From an uncultured Cytophagaceae bacterium (GTDB lineage: Bacteria; Bacteroidota; Bacteroidia; Cytophagales; Spirosomataceae): 7,711 bases of DNA. This document shows positions 1 through 5,886 of this stretch, one piece after another. The notes beneath the pieces were generated by a model. It worked only from the letters and a program-made list of their open reading frames with translations, made no database searches and was not told where the DNA came from. The stretch covers positions 1-7,711 of the forward strand of contig CAILUB010000206.1 in the NCBI GenBank assembly GCA_903837305.1, given 5' to 3'. The stretch's first letter is position 1. Each line of letters starts with the position of its first letter. A program made the position numbers and the translations under genes.

Positions 1-38
1 GCCGTTAAGGTTTGGGAGTTCGAATCTCCCCATCGTCA
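1..38 (+). tRNA. 3' part of a tRNA, probably tRNA-Leu (truncated by window edge)
   Basis: The T arm is visible: stem GGGAG (14-18), loop TTCGAAT (19-25) and stem CTCCC (26-30). The 3' acceptor strand CATCGTC (31-37) and discriminator A38 follow. Positions 39-41 read CTT, so CCA is not encoded. The bases before the T stem (1-13) include GCC...GGT, which could close as a long variable arm. A long variable arm occurs in Leu, Ser and Tyr tRNAs; discriminator A fits Leu (Ser normally has G). The anticodon, D arm and 5' acceptor strand lie outside the window, so the identity is inferred, not read. A T-run (44-49) follows without a clear hairpin. Confidence 0.85.
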
Positions 39-65
39 CTTAATTTTTTGTTTAATCTGTAAATC

Positions 66-1064
66 ATGTTGAAGATGAAACCTTACAGTGTATTGCTTTA
101 CTATAACTATACTCCTATTTCGAATCCGGAGGAGTACCGTGTAAAACACCACCTTTTTTGTATTGAGAATAACCTTTTGGGACGTGTTATCGTCGCAGCA
201 GAGGGTTTGAATGGAACCGTTTCTGGTTTAAAAGCGGATTGTGATGCTTATATGAAGTGGTTAGAAAATGATCCGATTTTTGCTGGATCAGATTTTGACT
301 TCAAAATCGATTATCACGAAGCGCATACGTTTAATAAATTGCACGTTCGGGTGAAGAATGAAATTGTCCACTCTGATTTAGGGGTTGATCCTCGCGTTAG
401 AACGGGTAAACACCTAAAGCCGAAAGAATTCAAGCAATTATTGAAGAATGACCCGGATGTCGTGTTAGTCGATATGCGTTCGAATTACGAGCACGAATTA
501 GGCCGTTTCAAAGGTGCCTATACTTTTGACATGGAGAATCTGCGCGATTTGCCTGATCATGTGCAGGAGATTGAGCATTTGAAAGACAAAAAAGTGATCA
601 CCTATTGTACGGGTGGAATCAAATGCGAAAAAGCATCAGCCTATCTAATCGAAAAAGGTTTTACAGATGTGTATCAATTGCACGGAGGTATCATTAAATA
701 TGGTTTAGAAGAAGGCGGTGAGGATTTTGATGGATCTTGCTATGTATTTGATAACCGAGTAGCGACGCCAGTTAATTCGGTAAACCCGGAGATTGTATCC
801 GAATGCCATGTTTGTCATACGAAATCAGATCACATGGTCAATTGCGCAAATCCGGAATGCAATGAGCATCTAGCTATTTGCCCATCTTGCCTTAAAGAAA
901 TGGAGGGCGCCTGCTCCCCTGAATGTAAAGAGCATCCGCGGAAACGTCCTTACAATGAGAAAGGGTATTATTCCAAAAACTCAGTGGGTTATTCTCCTGA
1001 ATTAGGATTCAAGTCCTTTAAACGGACCGAGAAAATAGAAAAACAGAAAAAGGCTCAATTATGA
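66..1064 (+). CDS. trhO: TrhO (YceA) family tRNA U34 hydroxylase, rhodanese domain
   Basis: This family makes 5-hydroxyuridine at wobble position 34 of tRNAs, using O2, as the first step toward cmo5U/mo5U. The 332-residue protein has the full family layout. The N-terminal domain spans about residues 4-100. The rhodanese domain spans about 115-220, with the signature CTGGIKCEK and the expected catalytic Cys181 (second Cys187). The C-terminal Cys-rich region has pairs at C247/C250, C260/C265, C272/C275 and C283/C287 and resembles the E. coli tail, so it may bind metal. The tail is Lys-rich. A second ATG at 75 (MKPYSVLLYY) matches the usual family start about as well; neither has a Shine-Dalgarno sequence. 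The gene begins 27 nt after a tRNA, so co-transcription is possible. Its last codons form the left arm of a terminator, and it overlaps the DUF1801 gene by 6 nt. Confidence 0.93.
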   Translation: MLKMKPYSVLLYYNYTPISNPEEYRVKHHLFCIENNLLGRVIVAAEGLNGTVSGLKADCDAYMKWLENDPIFAGSDFDFKIDYHEAHTFNKLHVRVKNEIVHSDLGVDPRVRTGKHLKPKEFKQLLKNDPDVVLVDMRSNYEHELGRFKGAYTFDMENLRDLPDHVQEIEHLKDKKVITYCTGGIKCEKASAYLIEKGFTDVYQLHGGIIKYGLEEGGEDFDGSCYVFDNRVATPVNSVNPEIVSECHVCHTKSDHMVNCANPECNEHLAICPSCLKEMEGACSPECKEHPRKRPYNEKGYYSKNSVGYSPELGFKSFKRTEKIEKQKKAQL

Positions 1065-1072
1065 GCCTTTTT
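1047..1072. terminator. bidirectional intrinsic terminator shared by two convergent genes
   Basis: Perfect 11-bp inverted repeat: AAAAAGGCTCA (1047-1057), loop ATTA (1058-1061), TGAGCCTTTTT (1062-1072), with a further T at 1073. The A-run on the left and T-run on the right give a U-tract on either strand. The hairpin holds both stop codons: TGA of trhO at 1062-1064 and TAA of the DUF1801 gene (minus strand) at 1061-1059. It therefore also encodes the last residues of both proteins. No comparable hairpin is visible at the other three convergent junctions. Confidence 0.85.
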
Positions 1073-1409
1073 TCTTTTTGGCCAAATTCTCCTGAACCCT
1101 GAATATAGTAATCTCTTTGATGAGCTCTAAAGGCATGGGAGAATGGTAAGGGAATTTTATCGCTCCTTTCGATCCTTCATAAGGCGCTAATTCTTGTACG
1201 AAATTCTTGATGCCGCTGGGTGTGGGATAAAAGCCTAAATGGTTATTCCACGCAGCAAAATGGATTAAATTACCATTTAATTTAAAGGTGGGCATCCCGT
1301 AAGACATCGTTTCCTCGGTTTCCTCCGGTACGACCGAACGAATCGCATCACGCACTTCGATTAAAATTTTCTGTGTAGCCTCCGGAAAGGTCTTGATGTA
1401 TTCATCCAT
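1059..1409 (-). CDS. DUF1801 (YdhG-like) domain protein
   Basis: A 116-residue protein covering essentially one DUF1801 domain, a small alpha/beta fold sometimes described as frataxin-like or iron-chaperone-like; its biochemical role is not settled. Recognisable family motifs are DEYIKTFPE at the N-terminus, MSYGMPTFKLNG (35-46), HLGFYPTPSG (57-66), KGAIKFPYHSPMP (81-93) and a C-terminal helix ending in a Lys tail (KKKKGS). The start ATG lies 5 nt after the stop of the DUF2834 gene, so this is probably the last gene of a three-gene minus-strand operon. The end overlaps trhO tail to tail inside the terminator hairpin. The family assignment is firm. No function is claimed, and the link to its two operon partners is unknown. 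Confidence 0.88.
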   Translation of the reverse strand: MDEYIKTFPEATQKILIEVRDAIRSVVPEETEETMSYGMPTFKLNGNLIHFAAWNNHLGFYPTPSGIKNFVQELAPYEGSKGAIKFPYHSPMPLELIKEITIFRVQENLAKKKKGS

Positions 1410-1414
1410 GGATA

Positions 1415-1741
1415 TTAGGCTAATTGTCTATGTCTAACGAATAAAAATAAGGGAAATGCAAAGGCAAAACCTATTAGAACGGTTGCCAATAAATAAAGAT
1501 ACAGGTATTTGATTTTAATCCGTAATCCCTCTACCAGTATAAAAAAGGTGCCTGCGATAGCGCCGGTCCAAAAGTCACAACTTAAACTTTTAGCGTAAGG
1601 GTTAGCTGTCCAAGTGCTTTGGACAAAATCAATGACATCAAATTTTCCGTTATTTAGCATCATTCCCTCGTAGACGTAGTAAAAGGTGATGCTCCCCCCT
1701 ACAAGGGAAAGAACTAAATAGAGATAGTGTGCATTTTTCAT
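1415..1741 (-). CDS. DUF2834 small integral membrane protein
   Basis: A 108-residue hydrophobic protein with three predicted membrane segments, at about residues 6-24, 55-71 and 79-102. The family pattern is visible: an N-terminal LYLVLSLVG helix, a loop with the FVQSTWTANPYA stretch (39-50), an FFILVEGLRIKIKYLYLYLL segment and a final AFAFPLFLFVRHR with a positively charged end. This matches DUF2834, a family of unknown function common in bacteria. The charge pattern suggests the C-terminus is cytoplasmic. Its ATG overlaps the TGA of the upstream Gre-like gene as ATGA (1741-1738), which usually means translational coupling. It is followed 5 nt later by the DUF1801 gene. No transport or enzymatic motif is visible. 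Confidence 0.85.
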   Translation of the reverse strand: MKNAHYLYLVLSLVGGSITFYYVYEGMMLNNGKFDVIDFVQSTWTANPYAKSLSCDFWTGAIAGTFFILVEGLRIKIKYLYLYLLATVLIGFAFAFPLFLFVRHRQLA

Positions 1742-2178
1742 AGAATTGATTTTATGTTGATTTGTCGTCCACGCATCTCGACGCGATCCCCTACTTTTTT
1801 TCCCTTGAGCTCAACGCCCAGTGGAGATTCGATAGAAATAACATAAACTTCATCTAGTTTACCGTATCCAATCGAGATATAATACGTTTCTTGATCTGTT
1901 TCTACTAGGCTGCCCTCAGAAATGACCACTGATGCGGGTAAATCAGCTAGTCGATCTAGTTTGCTCAAAGAATATAGTGTATTATCTACCAACGCACTTA
2001 GCTTATCCATCTCTCGCTGCATCATCTCGCGTCCCGTTTCAAATTTATCGCCGGCGCTACTTTTGGTATCAGTATCGCGGGATTCTTTTGCCAAAACATA
2101 TTCTCTACGCGCTTCGTCTAACGTTTTCTCTAGGATAGAGCGGAGATTCGCATGTATTTCGGACTTTTTACTTTTCAT
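1738..2178 (-). CDS. short GreA/GreB-like protein (transcript cleavage factor family, Bacteroidota type)
   Basis: A 146-residue protein. The N-terminal half (about 5-75) is charged and helical, fitting the coiled-coil hairpin that GreA/GreB insert into the RNA polymerase secondary channel. The C-terminal half (about 85-146) has the FKBP-like Gre core signature SPLGVELKGKKVGDRVEM (118-135). The stretch TKSSAGDKFETGREMM (38-53) lies near where the Gre finger tip is expected, with acidic residues D35, D37, D44 and E47. Bacteroidota databases often label this family '3-oxoacyl-ACP synthase', which has no support in the sequence. I chose ATG 2178 (MKSKKSEIHA) over an upstream in-frame ATG at 2208. 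The extension (MIIFQCNHPY) does not resemble the family and runs into the intergenic region. It is the first gene of the minus-strand operon. Whether it stimulates or inhibits RNA cleavage cannot be told. Confidence 0.85.
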   Translation of the reverse strand: MKSKKSEIHANLRSILEKTLDEARREYVLAKESRDTDTKSSAGDKFETGREMMQREMDKLSALVDNTLYSLSKLDRLADLPASVVISEGSLVETDQETYYISIGYGKLDEVYVISIESPLGVELKGKKVGDRVEMRGRQINIKSIL

Positions 2179-2208
2179 GTAAGGATGATTACATTGGAAA
2201 ATTATCAA

Positions 2209-2216
2209 TAAATTTG
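2209..2216 (+). promoter_or_regulatory. Bacteroidota-type -7 box (TAnnTTTG) for the nucleoside phosphorylase gene
   Basis: TAAATTTG matches TAnnTTTG exactly and lies 3 nt before the ATG at 2220, in the 41-nt gap to the divergent Gre-like gene. If used, the transcript would start at or next to the ATG and have no real leader. No good -33 TTG/TTTG is seen at 17-23 nt upstream, so this is a motif-level call only. Confidence 0.45.
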
Positions 2217-2219
2217 CGC

Positions 2220-3086
2220 ATGACCTATTTCTCTCCCACAGACTTAATCATTAATCCGGATGGAAGTTCCTATCATTTGAACTTACGGCCTGATCAAATT
2301 CCGGACACCCTTATTTTGGTGGGTGATCCAGAGCGTGTTCCCACTGTTTCTGCCTTTTTTGATGAAGTCACTGAAATCGTTCATAAAAGGGAATTCGTGA
2401 CTCATTTAGGCGTTTTAAGGGGAAAGAAGATTGGTGTGTTATCCAGCGGTATTGGTGCGGATAATGTGGAGATTGTGATGAATGAATTAGATGCTTTGGT
2501 TAATATTGATTTTGAAACACGACTAGTGAAATCTGAAAAAAGATCTCTAAGGCTCATCCGAATCGGTACATCTGGAAGTATACAAGCTAGTATCCCAGTG
2601 GATTCGATTTTGATTTCAGCTGCAGCTATCGGATTTGATAATTTAGCCCAATTCTACGGTTTTGAATCTGCTATGTCGATATCCGAAGCTGTTTTAGCCG
2701 CTTGGACTTCAGCAATTGATTATCCATTGCCTCTTTATGCAGCGAAGGCAAGCGCTTCTCTTTGCGCGCAATTTGCCCCTTTGAATGCGTATAATGGAGT
2801 TACCCTAACGGCACCAGGATTTTATGCGCCGCAAGGACGCACGATAAGAATGCAATCGATAAGACCTGATTTTTTAGAAAAAGTCGCTACTTCTAAGTTA
2901 GGTGAACAAGAAATCACCAATATCGAAATGGAAACGGCAGCCTATTACGCCTTTGGAGGTGCTATGGGGCACGAAATGATTTCATTGAATGCCATTTTAG
3001 CGAATCGCATCACAAATGAATTTTCGAAAGATCCGGAGGGACAAATTCGTTCTTTGATCAAGAAAGCTATAGCATTAATCGCATAA
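2220..3086 (+). CDS. nucleoside phosphorylase (NP-I family, uridine-phosphorylase-like)
   Basis: A 288-residue member of the purine/uridine phosphorylase superfamily, which splits a nucleoside with phosphate into base and (deoxy)ribose-1-phosphate in the cytosol. The phosphate-binding GDPERV lies at 35-40, HKREFVTHLG at 55-64, the SSGIGADN loop at 75-82, RIGTSGSIQ at 114-122 and the ribose-binding IEMETA at 235-240 (E236-M237-E238, as in Udp YEMES). The spacing and the GVTLTAPGFYAPQ stretch (193-205) resemble E. coli uridine phosphorylase more than purine phosphorylases, but substrate preference is inferred. A TTG at 2214 could start the frame two codons earlier. The ATG at 2220 is preferred because the TTG lies inside the TAAATTTG promoter-like box. 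The 3' end overlaps the convergent acetyltransferase gene by 20 nt. Confidence 0.9.
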   Translation: MTYFSPTDLIINPDGSSYHLNLRPDQIPDTLILVGDPERVPTVSAFFDEVTEIVHKREFVTHLGVLRGKKIGVLSSGIGADNVEIVMNELDALVNIDFETRLVKSEKRSLRLIRIGTSGSIQASIPVDSILISAAAIGFDNLAQFYGFESAMSISEAVLAAWTSAIDYPLPLYAAKASASLCAQFAPLNAYNGVTLTAPGFYAPQGRTIRMQSIRPDFLEKVATSKLGEQEITNIEMETAAYYAFGGAMGHEMISLNAILANRITNEFSKDPEGQIRSLIKKAIALIA

Positions 3087-3543
3087 CGTAATCATCCATC
3101 ACATAGCCGTTGCCTATGTCTAGGATCATTTCACGGTCTTTGATGAAACCTTTCTTCAGGTAAAATTCTACCGCGGAGTTATGTTTGTTGACGTTTAAGT
3201 AGATAGATTTAAGGCCCATCAATCGAGCTTGATGACTAATCTGTTCGATAATAAAGCTTCCAGCGCCTTTTTGTTTTACCGTGGGGCGTAAATAGAGTTT
3301 ATGCAATTTGCCTTTAGTCTCTGAGGTCTTTTCGAAAGCACAATAGCCGATCGCTTTCCCCTCCAATTCTAACATAGAGAAAATTTCTATTTGCTTTTGC
3401 AGAACCTCTGACGCATACATCATCGGAATCATGTACAAAGTCTGCTCCTCTGTCAAAATATGGCCGTAGGTGGGTCTCCAGGCTTCTTCTGCAATTTCTT
3501 GAATGAGGGGGATGTCTTCGAGCGTCGCTTTGCGTAAAATCAT
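3067..3543 (-). CDS. GNAT family N-acetyltransferase
   Basis: A 158-residue single-domain GNAT protein that would transfer an acetyl group from acetyl-CoA to an unknown amine. It opens with the common MILRKATLEDIPLIQEIA. Motif A is LHKLYLRPTVKQKGAGSFII (80-99), whose QKGAG segment forms the pyrophosphate-binding loop. Motif B is LNVNKHNSAVEFYLKKGF (116-133), with the usual N-x-x-A-x-x-F-Y-x-x-x-GF pattern. The strand before motif A, KAIGYCAF (63-70), is also typical. An in-frame ATG at 3600 would add 19 residues (MRISGFICCYFDCNLQILA). That extension is not GNAT-like and would overlap surE, so 3543 is the better start. It lies 37 nt from the divergent surE start and overlaps the phosphorylase gene by 20 nt at its 3' end. 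The substrate cannot be predicted. Confidence 0.9.
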   Translation of the reverse strand: MILRKATLEDIPLIQEIAEEAWRPTYGHILTEEQTLYMIPMMYASEVLQKQIEIFSMLELEGKAIGYCAFEKTSETKGKLHKLYLRPTVKQKGAGSFIIEQISHQARLMGLKSIYLNVNKHNSAVEFYLKKGFIKDREMILDIGNGYVMDDYVMRLML

Positions 3544-3580
3544 AGCCAAAATTTGTAAATTGCAGTCAAAATAGCAACAT

Positions 3581-4348
3581 ATGAAGCCACTTATTCTCAT
3601 CGCAAACGACGATTCAATCTATTCCAAAGGTATCCGCGTTCTAACGGAAATCATGTCCGAAATGGGCGAAGTCGTTGTGGTCGCTCCTGATACGCATCAA
3701 TCCGGTATGGGTCATGCGATAACCTTGGGTGAACCATTGCGAGTGGAGAAGACGAATAATTTTGGCGATCATATTCAATCCTATAAGTGTTCGGGAACTC
3801 CCGCTGATTGTGTGAAGATAGGTAAACACCAAATTCTAAAAGGTCGAAAAATTGATTTAGTCGTTTCGGGTATTAACCACGGTTCGAATGCTTCGATTGC
3901 GGTTTTATATTCAGGAACCATGTCTGCGGCTATCGAAGCGGCGATGGAGGGTATTCCGGCTATCGGATTCTCCCTTTGCGATTTTGCATCAGATGCAGAT
4001 TTCTCGCATTGCCACGATTATATTATCAAAATTTGCCAACAAGTGTTAGTTCATGGATTGCCCAAAGGATTGACATTAAACGTGAATTTCCCCGCACATT
4101 CTTCTATGCCGTTGCAAGGGGTGAAAGTAGTGAAACAAGCGAATGCCATCTTTAGAGAGCGTTTCGAAGAGCGTAAAGATCCTTATGGTAAGCCCTATTA
4201 TTGGATGGATGGAGATTTGCACAACGAGGACTTAAACAATAACACCGATTTAGATGCTTTGGCAGAAAATTATGTCAGCATAGTGCCTGTCAAATATGAT
4301 TTGACGGATTATGATGAGCTAAAGCAAATGCAAAGCTGGGATCTTTAA
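3581..4348 (+). CDS. surE: SurE, 5'/3'-nucleotidase (survival protein)
   Basis: A 255-residue member of the SurE family, metal-dependent phosphatases that remove phosphate from nucleoside 5'- and 3'-monophosphates and are linked to nucleotide salvage and stationary-phase survival. Visible metal and active-site elements are ANDD (8-11; D10, D11), HQSGMGHAIT (39-48; S41), KCSGTPADCVKIG (69-81) and SGINHGSNASIAVLYSGTMS (96-115; N99). The order and spacing match the family, and the length is normal. One small oddity is NDDSIYSKG, where most members have NDDGI. The ATG at 3581 places the NDD motif at the expected residue 9-11. There is no Shine-Dalgarno sequence. The 3' end overlaps the convergent Nudix gene by 30 nt. 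The neighbouring nucleoside phosphorylase and Nudix hydrolase would fit nucleotide turnover, but they are on separate transcripts. Confidence 0.95.
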   Translation: MKPLILIANDDSIYSKGIRVLTEIMSEMGEVVVVAPDTHQSGMGHAITLGEPLRVEKTNNFGDHIQSYKCSGTPADCVKIGKHQILKGRKIDLVVSGINHGSNASIAVLYSGTMSAAIEAAMEGIPAIGFSLCDFASDADFSHCHDYIIKICQQVLVHGLPKGLTLNVNFPAHSSMPLQGVKVVKQANAIFRERFEERKDPYGKPYYWMDGDLHNEDLNNNTDLDALAENYVSIVPVKYDLTDYDELKQMQSWDL

Positions 4349-4873
4349 GAGCGTCAACACACTCAAAGCGTCAGTAATCTGGCCATTTTGAGCCATTTCT
4401 ATCGCCTCTTTTAACGGTAACTTACGTATTTTTAATTGTTCAGTTTCTTCTGGGCAGGCTTGATGCTGGCTGAGGTTTTGGGCCAAATACATCACCGCTT
4501 TTTCATCACTCACTGAATTCGAAAGGTACACCTCCCCTAATTCTGTCCACTCTGTTGCGACTAGGCCTGTTTCTTCCAATAATTCCCGTTTTGCAGCGGC
4601 TAAAGTAGCTTCTCCTGATTCGATGGAACAACCACCTTCCGGAACTTCCCAGGAATAGGCATTCAGCGTATAGCGGTATTGACCTACTAAATAGGTAAAG
4701 CCTTCAGAGTCTAAAGCCACAATGGAAATAGCGGTATTTTTAAAATGGACTTTCCCATAAATGCCGGGATTTCCTGCCGGATTCAAGACTTCATGGTGTT
4801 CTACTCGTATCCAAGCATTCTCGTAAGCCGTTTCTTGATTTAGTGTTTTCCAAGGATTGTTTTCCGTTTCCAT
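4319..4873 (-). CDS. Nudix hydrolase, ADP-ribose pyrophosphatase type
   Basis: A 184-residue Nudix protein, likely cytosolic, hydrolysing a nucleoside diphosphate linked to a sugar such as ADP-ribose. The Nudix box is at 80-104: GGC, E88, then AAAKRELLEETGL, with metal-binding E97, E100 and E101. The preceding YLVGQYRYTL (61-70) and SWEVPEGG (74-81), and the downstream SNSVSDEKAVMYLA (118-131), are the usual surroundings in ADP-sugar pyrophosphatases. The glycine of the canonical G-x5-E is displaced by one (GGC then S-I-E-S-G-E), as in some members of this subgroup. The METENNPWKT start is close to the family start. The start lies 26 nt from the corrected start of the divergent CDF gene, and the 3' end overlaps surE by 30 nt. 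The exact substrate is inferred. Confidence 0.9.
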   Translation of the reverse strand: METENNPWKTLNQETAYENAWIRVEHHEVLNPAGNPGIYGKVHFKNTAISIVALDSEGFTYLVGQYRYTLNAYSWEVPEGGCSIESGEATLAAAKRELLEETGLVATEWTELGEVYLSNSVSDEKAVMYLAQNLSQHQACPEETEQLKIRKLPLKEAIEMAQNGQITDALSVLTLLKIPALHLL

Positions 4874-4886
4874 CCGGTAAAAATAC

Positions 4887-4894
4887 TATCTTTG
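4887..4894 (+). promoter_or_regulatory. Bacteroidota-type -7 box (TAnnTTTG) for the CDF transporter gene
   Basis: TATCTTTG matches TAnnTTTG exactly and is followed by TGCTA and the ATG at 4900. It lies in the 26-nt gap between the divergent Nudix and CDF starts. Transcription would begin within a base or two of the ATG. Upstream bases at the -33 position fall inside the Nudix coding region; only imperfect TTTC is seen there. The position of this box is a main reason to reject the longer CDF reading frame. Confidence 0.6.
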
Positions 4895-4899
4895 TGCTA

Positions 4900-5886
4900 A
4901 TGAAACAGCGGCTTGTCCTTCTTTCTTTTGTCGTTTCGGTGCTCATCATGGCCGCGAAGTTTGCCGTCTACTATGCGAGTGGATCCACGACGCTTTTGAC
5001 AGATGCATTAGAGTCGATTATCAATGTGGTCGCCGCCTGTTTTGCCTATTATTCGATCTATTTAGCCTCCTTACCTAAGGATTTGAACCATCCCTATGGT
5101 CATGGAAAAATTGAGTTTTTCGCGTCTGGATTAGAGGGGGTACTTATTCTTTTAGCCGCTGCCTATATTTTCCTACATGCTTCACAACATTTGTATGCAT
5201 CACCTGAGTTGAAAAGCTTAGATGTGGGTATGGCCGTTTCGTTTGTTTCGGCTGGAATTAACGGATTAATGGGTTATTTTTTAGTCCAAAAAGGGCGATC
5301 CTCCCACTCTCCTGCGCTCATTGCAGACGGGAAACATCTACGGTTAGATGCCTATAATGGGATCTTAGTGGTAGTTGCGTTAGCCCTGACGTATTATACG
5401 CACTGGTATTGGGTAGATTCAGTGGCATCCTTTTTATTCGCTGGCTTTATGTGCTGGCAGGGCGTTCATTTGATCCGAGAGTCAGTTGCGGCCTTAATGG
5501 ACGAAACAAACCCTGCTTTGTTCCAAAAAGTAACTGATTGGGTCGTAGAGAATAAGAAAGAGGAATGGATTGATTTACACAATTTGCGCGTGCAACAATA
5601 TGGTGGAGATTTGCACATCGATTGCCATTTGACTTTGCCTCGCTATTGGGATTTACAAAGAACGCATGAAGAAATTCACGCTTTTGAGCAAATGCTAGGG
5701 GAATTACAAGCAACCCACGTGGAGATATTTGTCCACGCGGATCCTTGTTTAGATGAGTGTTGCAGTCATTGTACAATAGCTGATTGTGCGATTAGAAAAG
5801 CTCCATTTTCGAAGAAAATAGAGTGGAACCAGATGAATTTGGCCTTAAACCAAAAACATTTCAATGAGACGTTAGCTAGTTCTTAG
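4900..5886 (+). CDS. cation diffusion facilitator (CDF) family transporter with Cys-rich C-terminus
   Basis: A 328-residue CDF protein of the inner membrane, expected to export a divalent metal (Zn2+, Fe2+, Mn2+ or similar) using the proton gradient. Membrane segments appear at about 5-25, 37-57, 75-95, 108-128, 153-167 and 173-192. Family motifs are LLTDALESIIN in TM2 (32-42), NHPYGHGK (63-70) and ALIADGKHLRLDAYNG in TM5 (139-154), with an H146-x3-D150 metal pair. The TM2 ligand positions read D35, E38 and N42, not the D/H-x3-D of the best-known zinc exporters. The cytoplasmic domain (about 200-282) is normal and ends in DPCLDECCSHCTIADC (281-296), five cysteines that could bind metal. An ATG at 4843 would add 19 residues, but it overlaps the Nudix start and crosses the TATCTTTG promoter box. 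The 3' end overlaps the SDR gene by 15 nt. Metal specificity is unknown. Confidence 0.92.
   Translation: MKQRLVLLSFVVSVLIMAAKFAVYYASGSTTLLTDALESIINVVAACFAYYSIYLASLPKDLNHPYGHGKIEFFASGLEGVLILLAAAYIFLHASQHLYASPELKSLDVGMAVSFVSAGINGLMGYFLVQKGRSSHSPALIADGKHLRLDAYNGILVVVALALTYYTHWYWVDSVASFLFAGFMCWQGVHLIRESVAALMDETNPALFQKVTDWVVENKKEEWIDLHNLRVQQYGGDLHIDCHLTLPRYWDLQRTHEEIHAFEQMLGELQATHVEIFVHADPCLDECCSHCTIADCAIRKAPFSKKIEWNQMNLALNQKHFNETLASS

Noticed and set aside
126..136. Strong Shine-Dalgarno-like GGAGGAG near the start of trhO, followed by GTG
   Set aside because: The GTG is followed at once by TAA, and the bases encode Pro-Glu-Glu in trhO. It is chance within coding sequence.
1922..2182. Plus-strand open frames of 86 and 68 codons opposite the Gre-like gene
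   Set aside because: They are antisense to a well-supported coding region, show no family resemblance and have Ser/Leu/Arg-rich shadow composition.
3101..3119. Inverted repeat ACATAG-CCGTTGC-CTATGT just after the phosphorylase stop, as a possible terminator
   Set aside because: Only a 6-bp AT-rich stem with no T-run, inside the GNAT coding region; too weak to call.
3641..3832. Minus-strand 63-codon open frame inside surE
   Set aside because: It lies fully opposite conserved SurE motifs and has no recognisable features.
5447..5776. Minus-strand 109-codon open frame inside the CDF gene
   Set aside because: Antisense to the conserved CDF cytoplasmic domain, with no domain or plausible start context.
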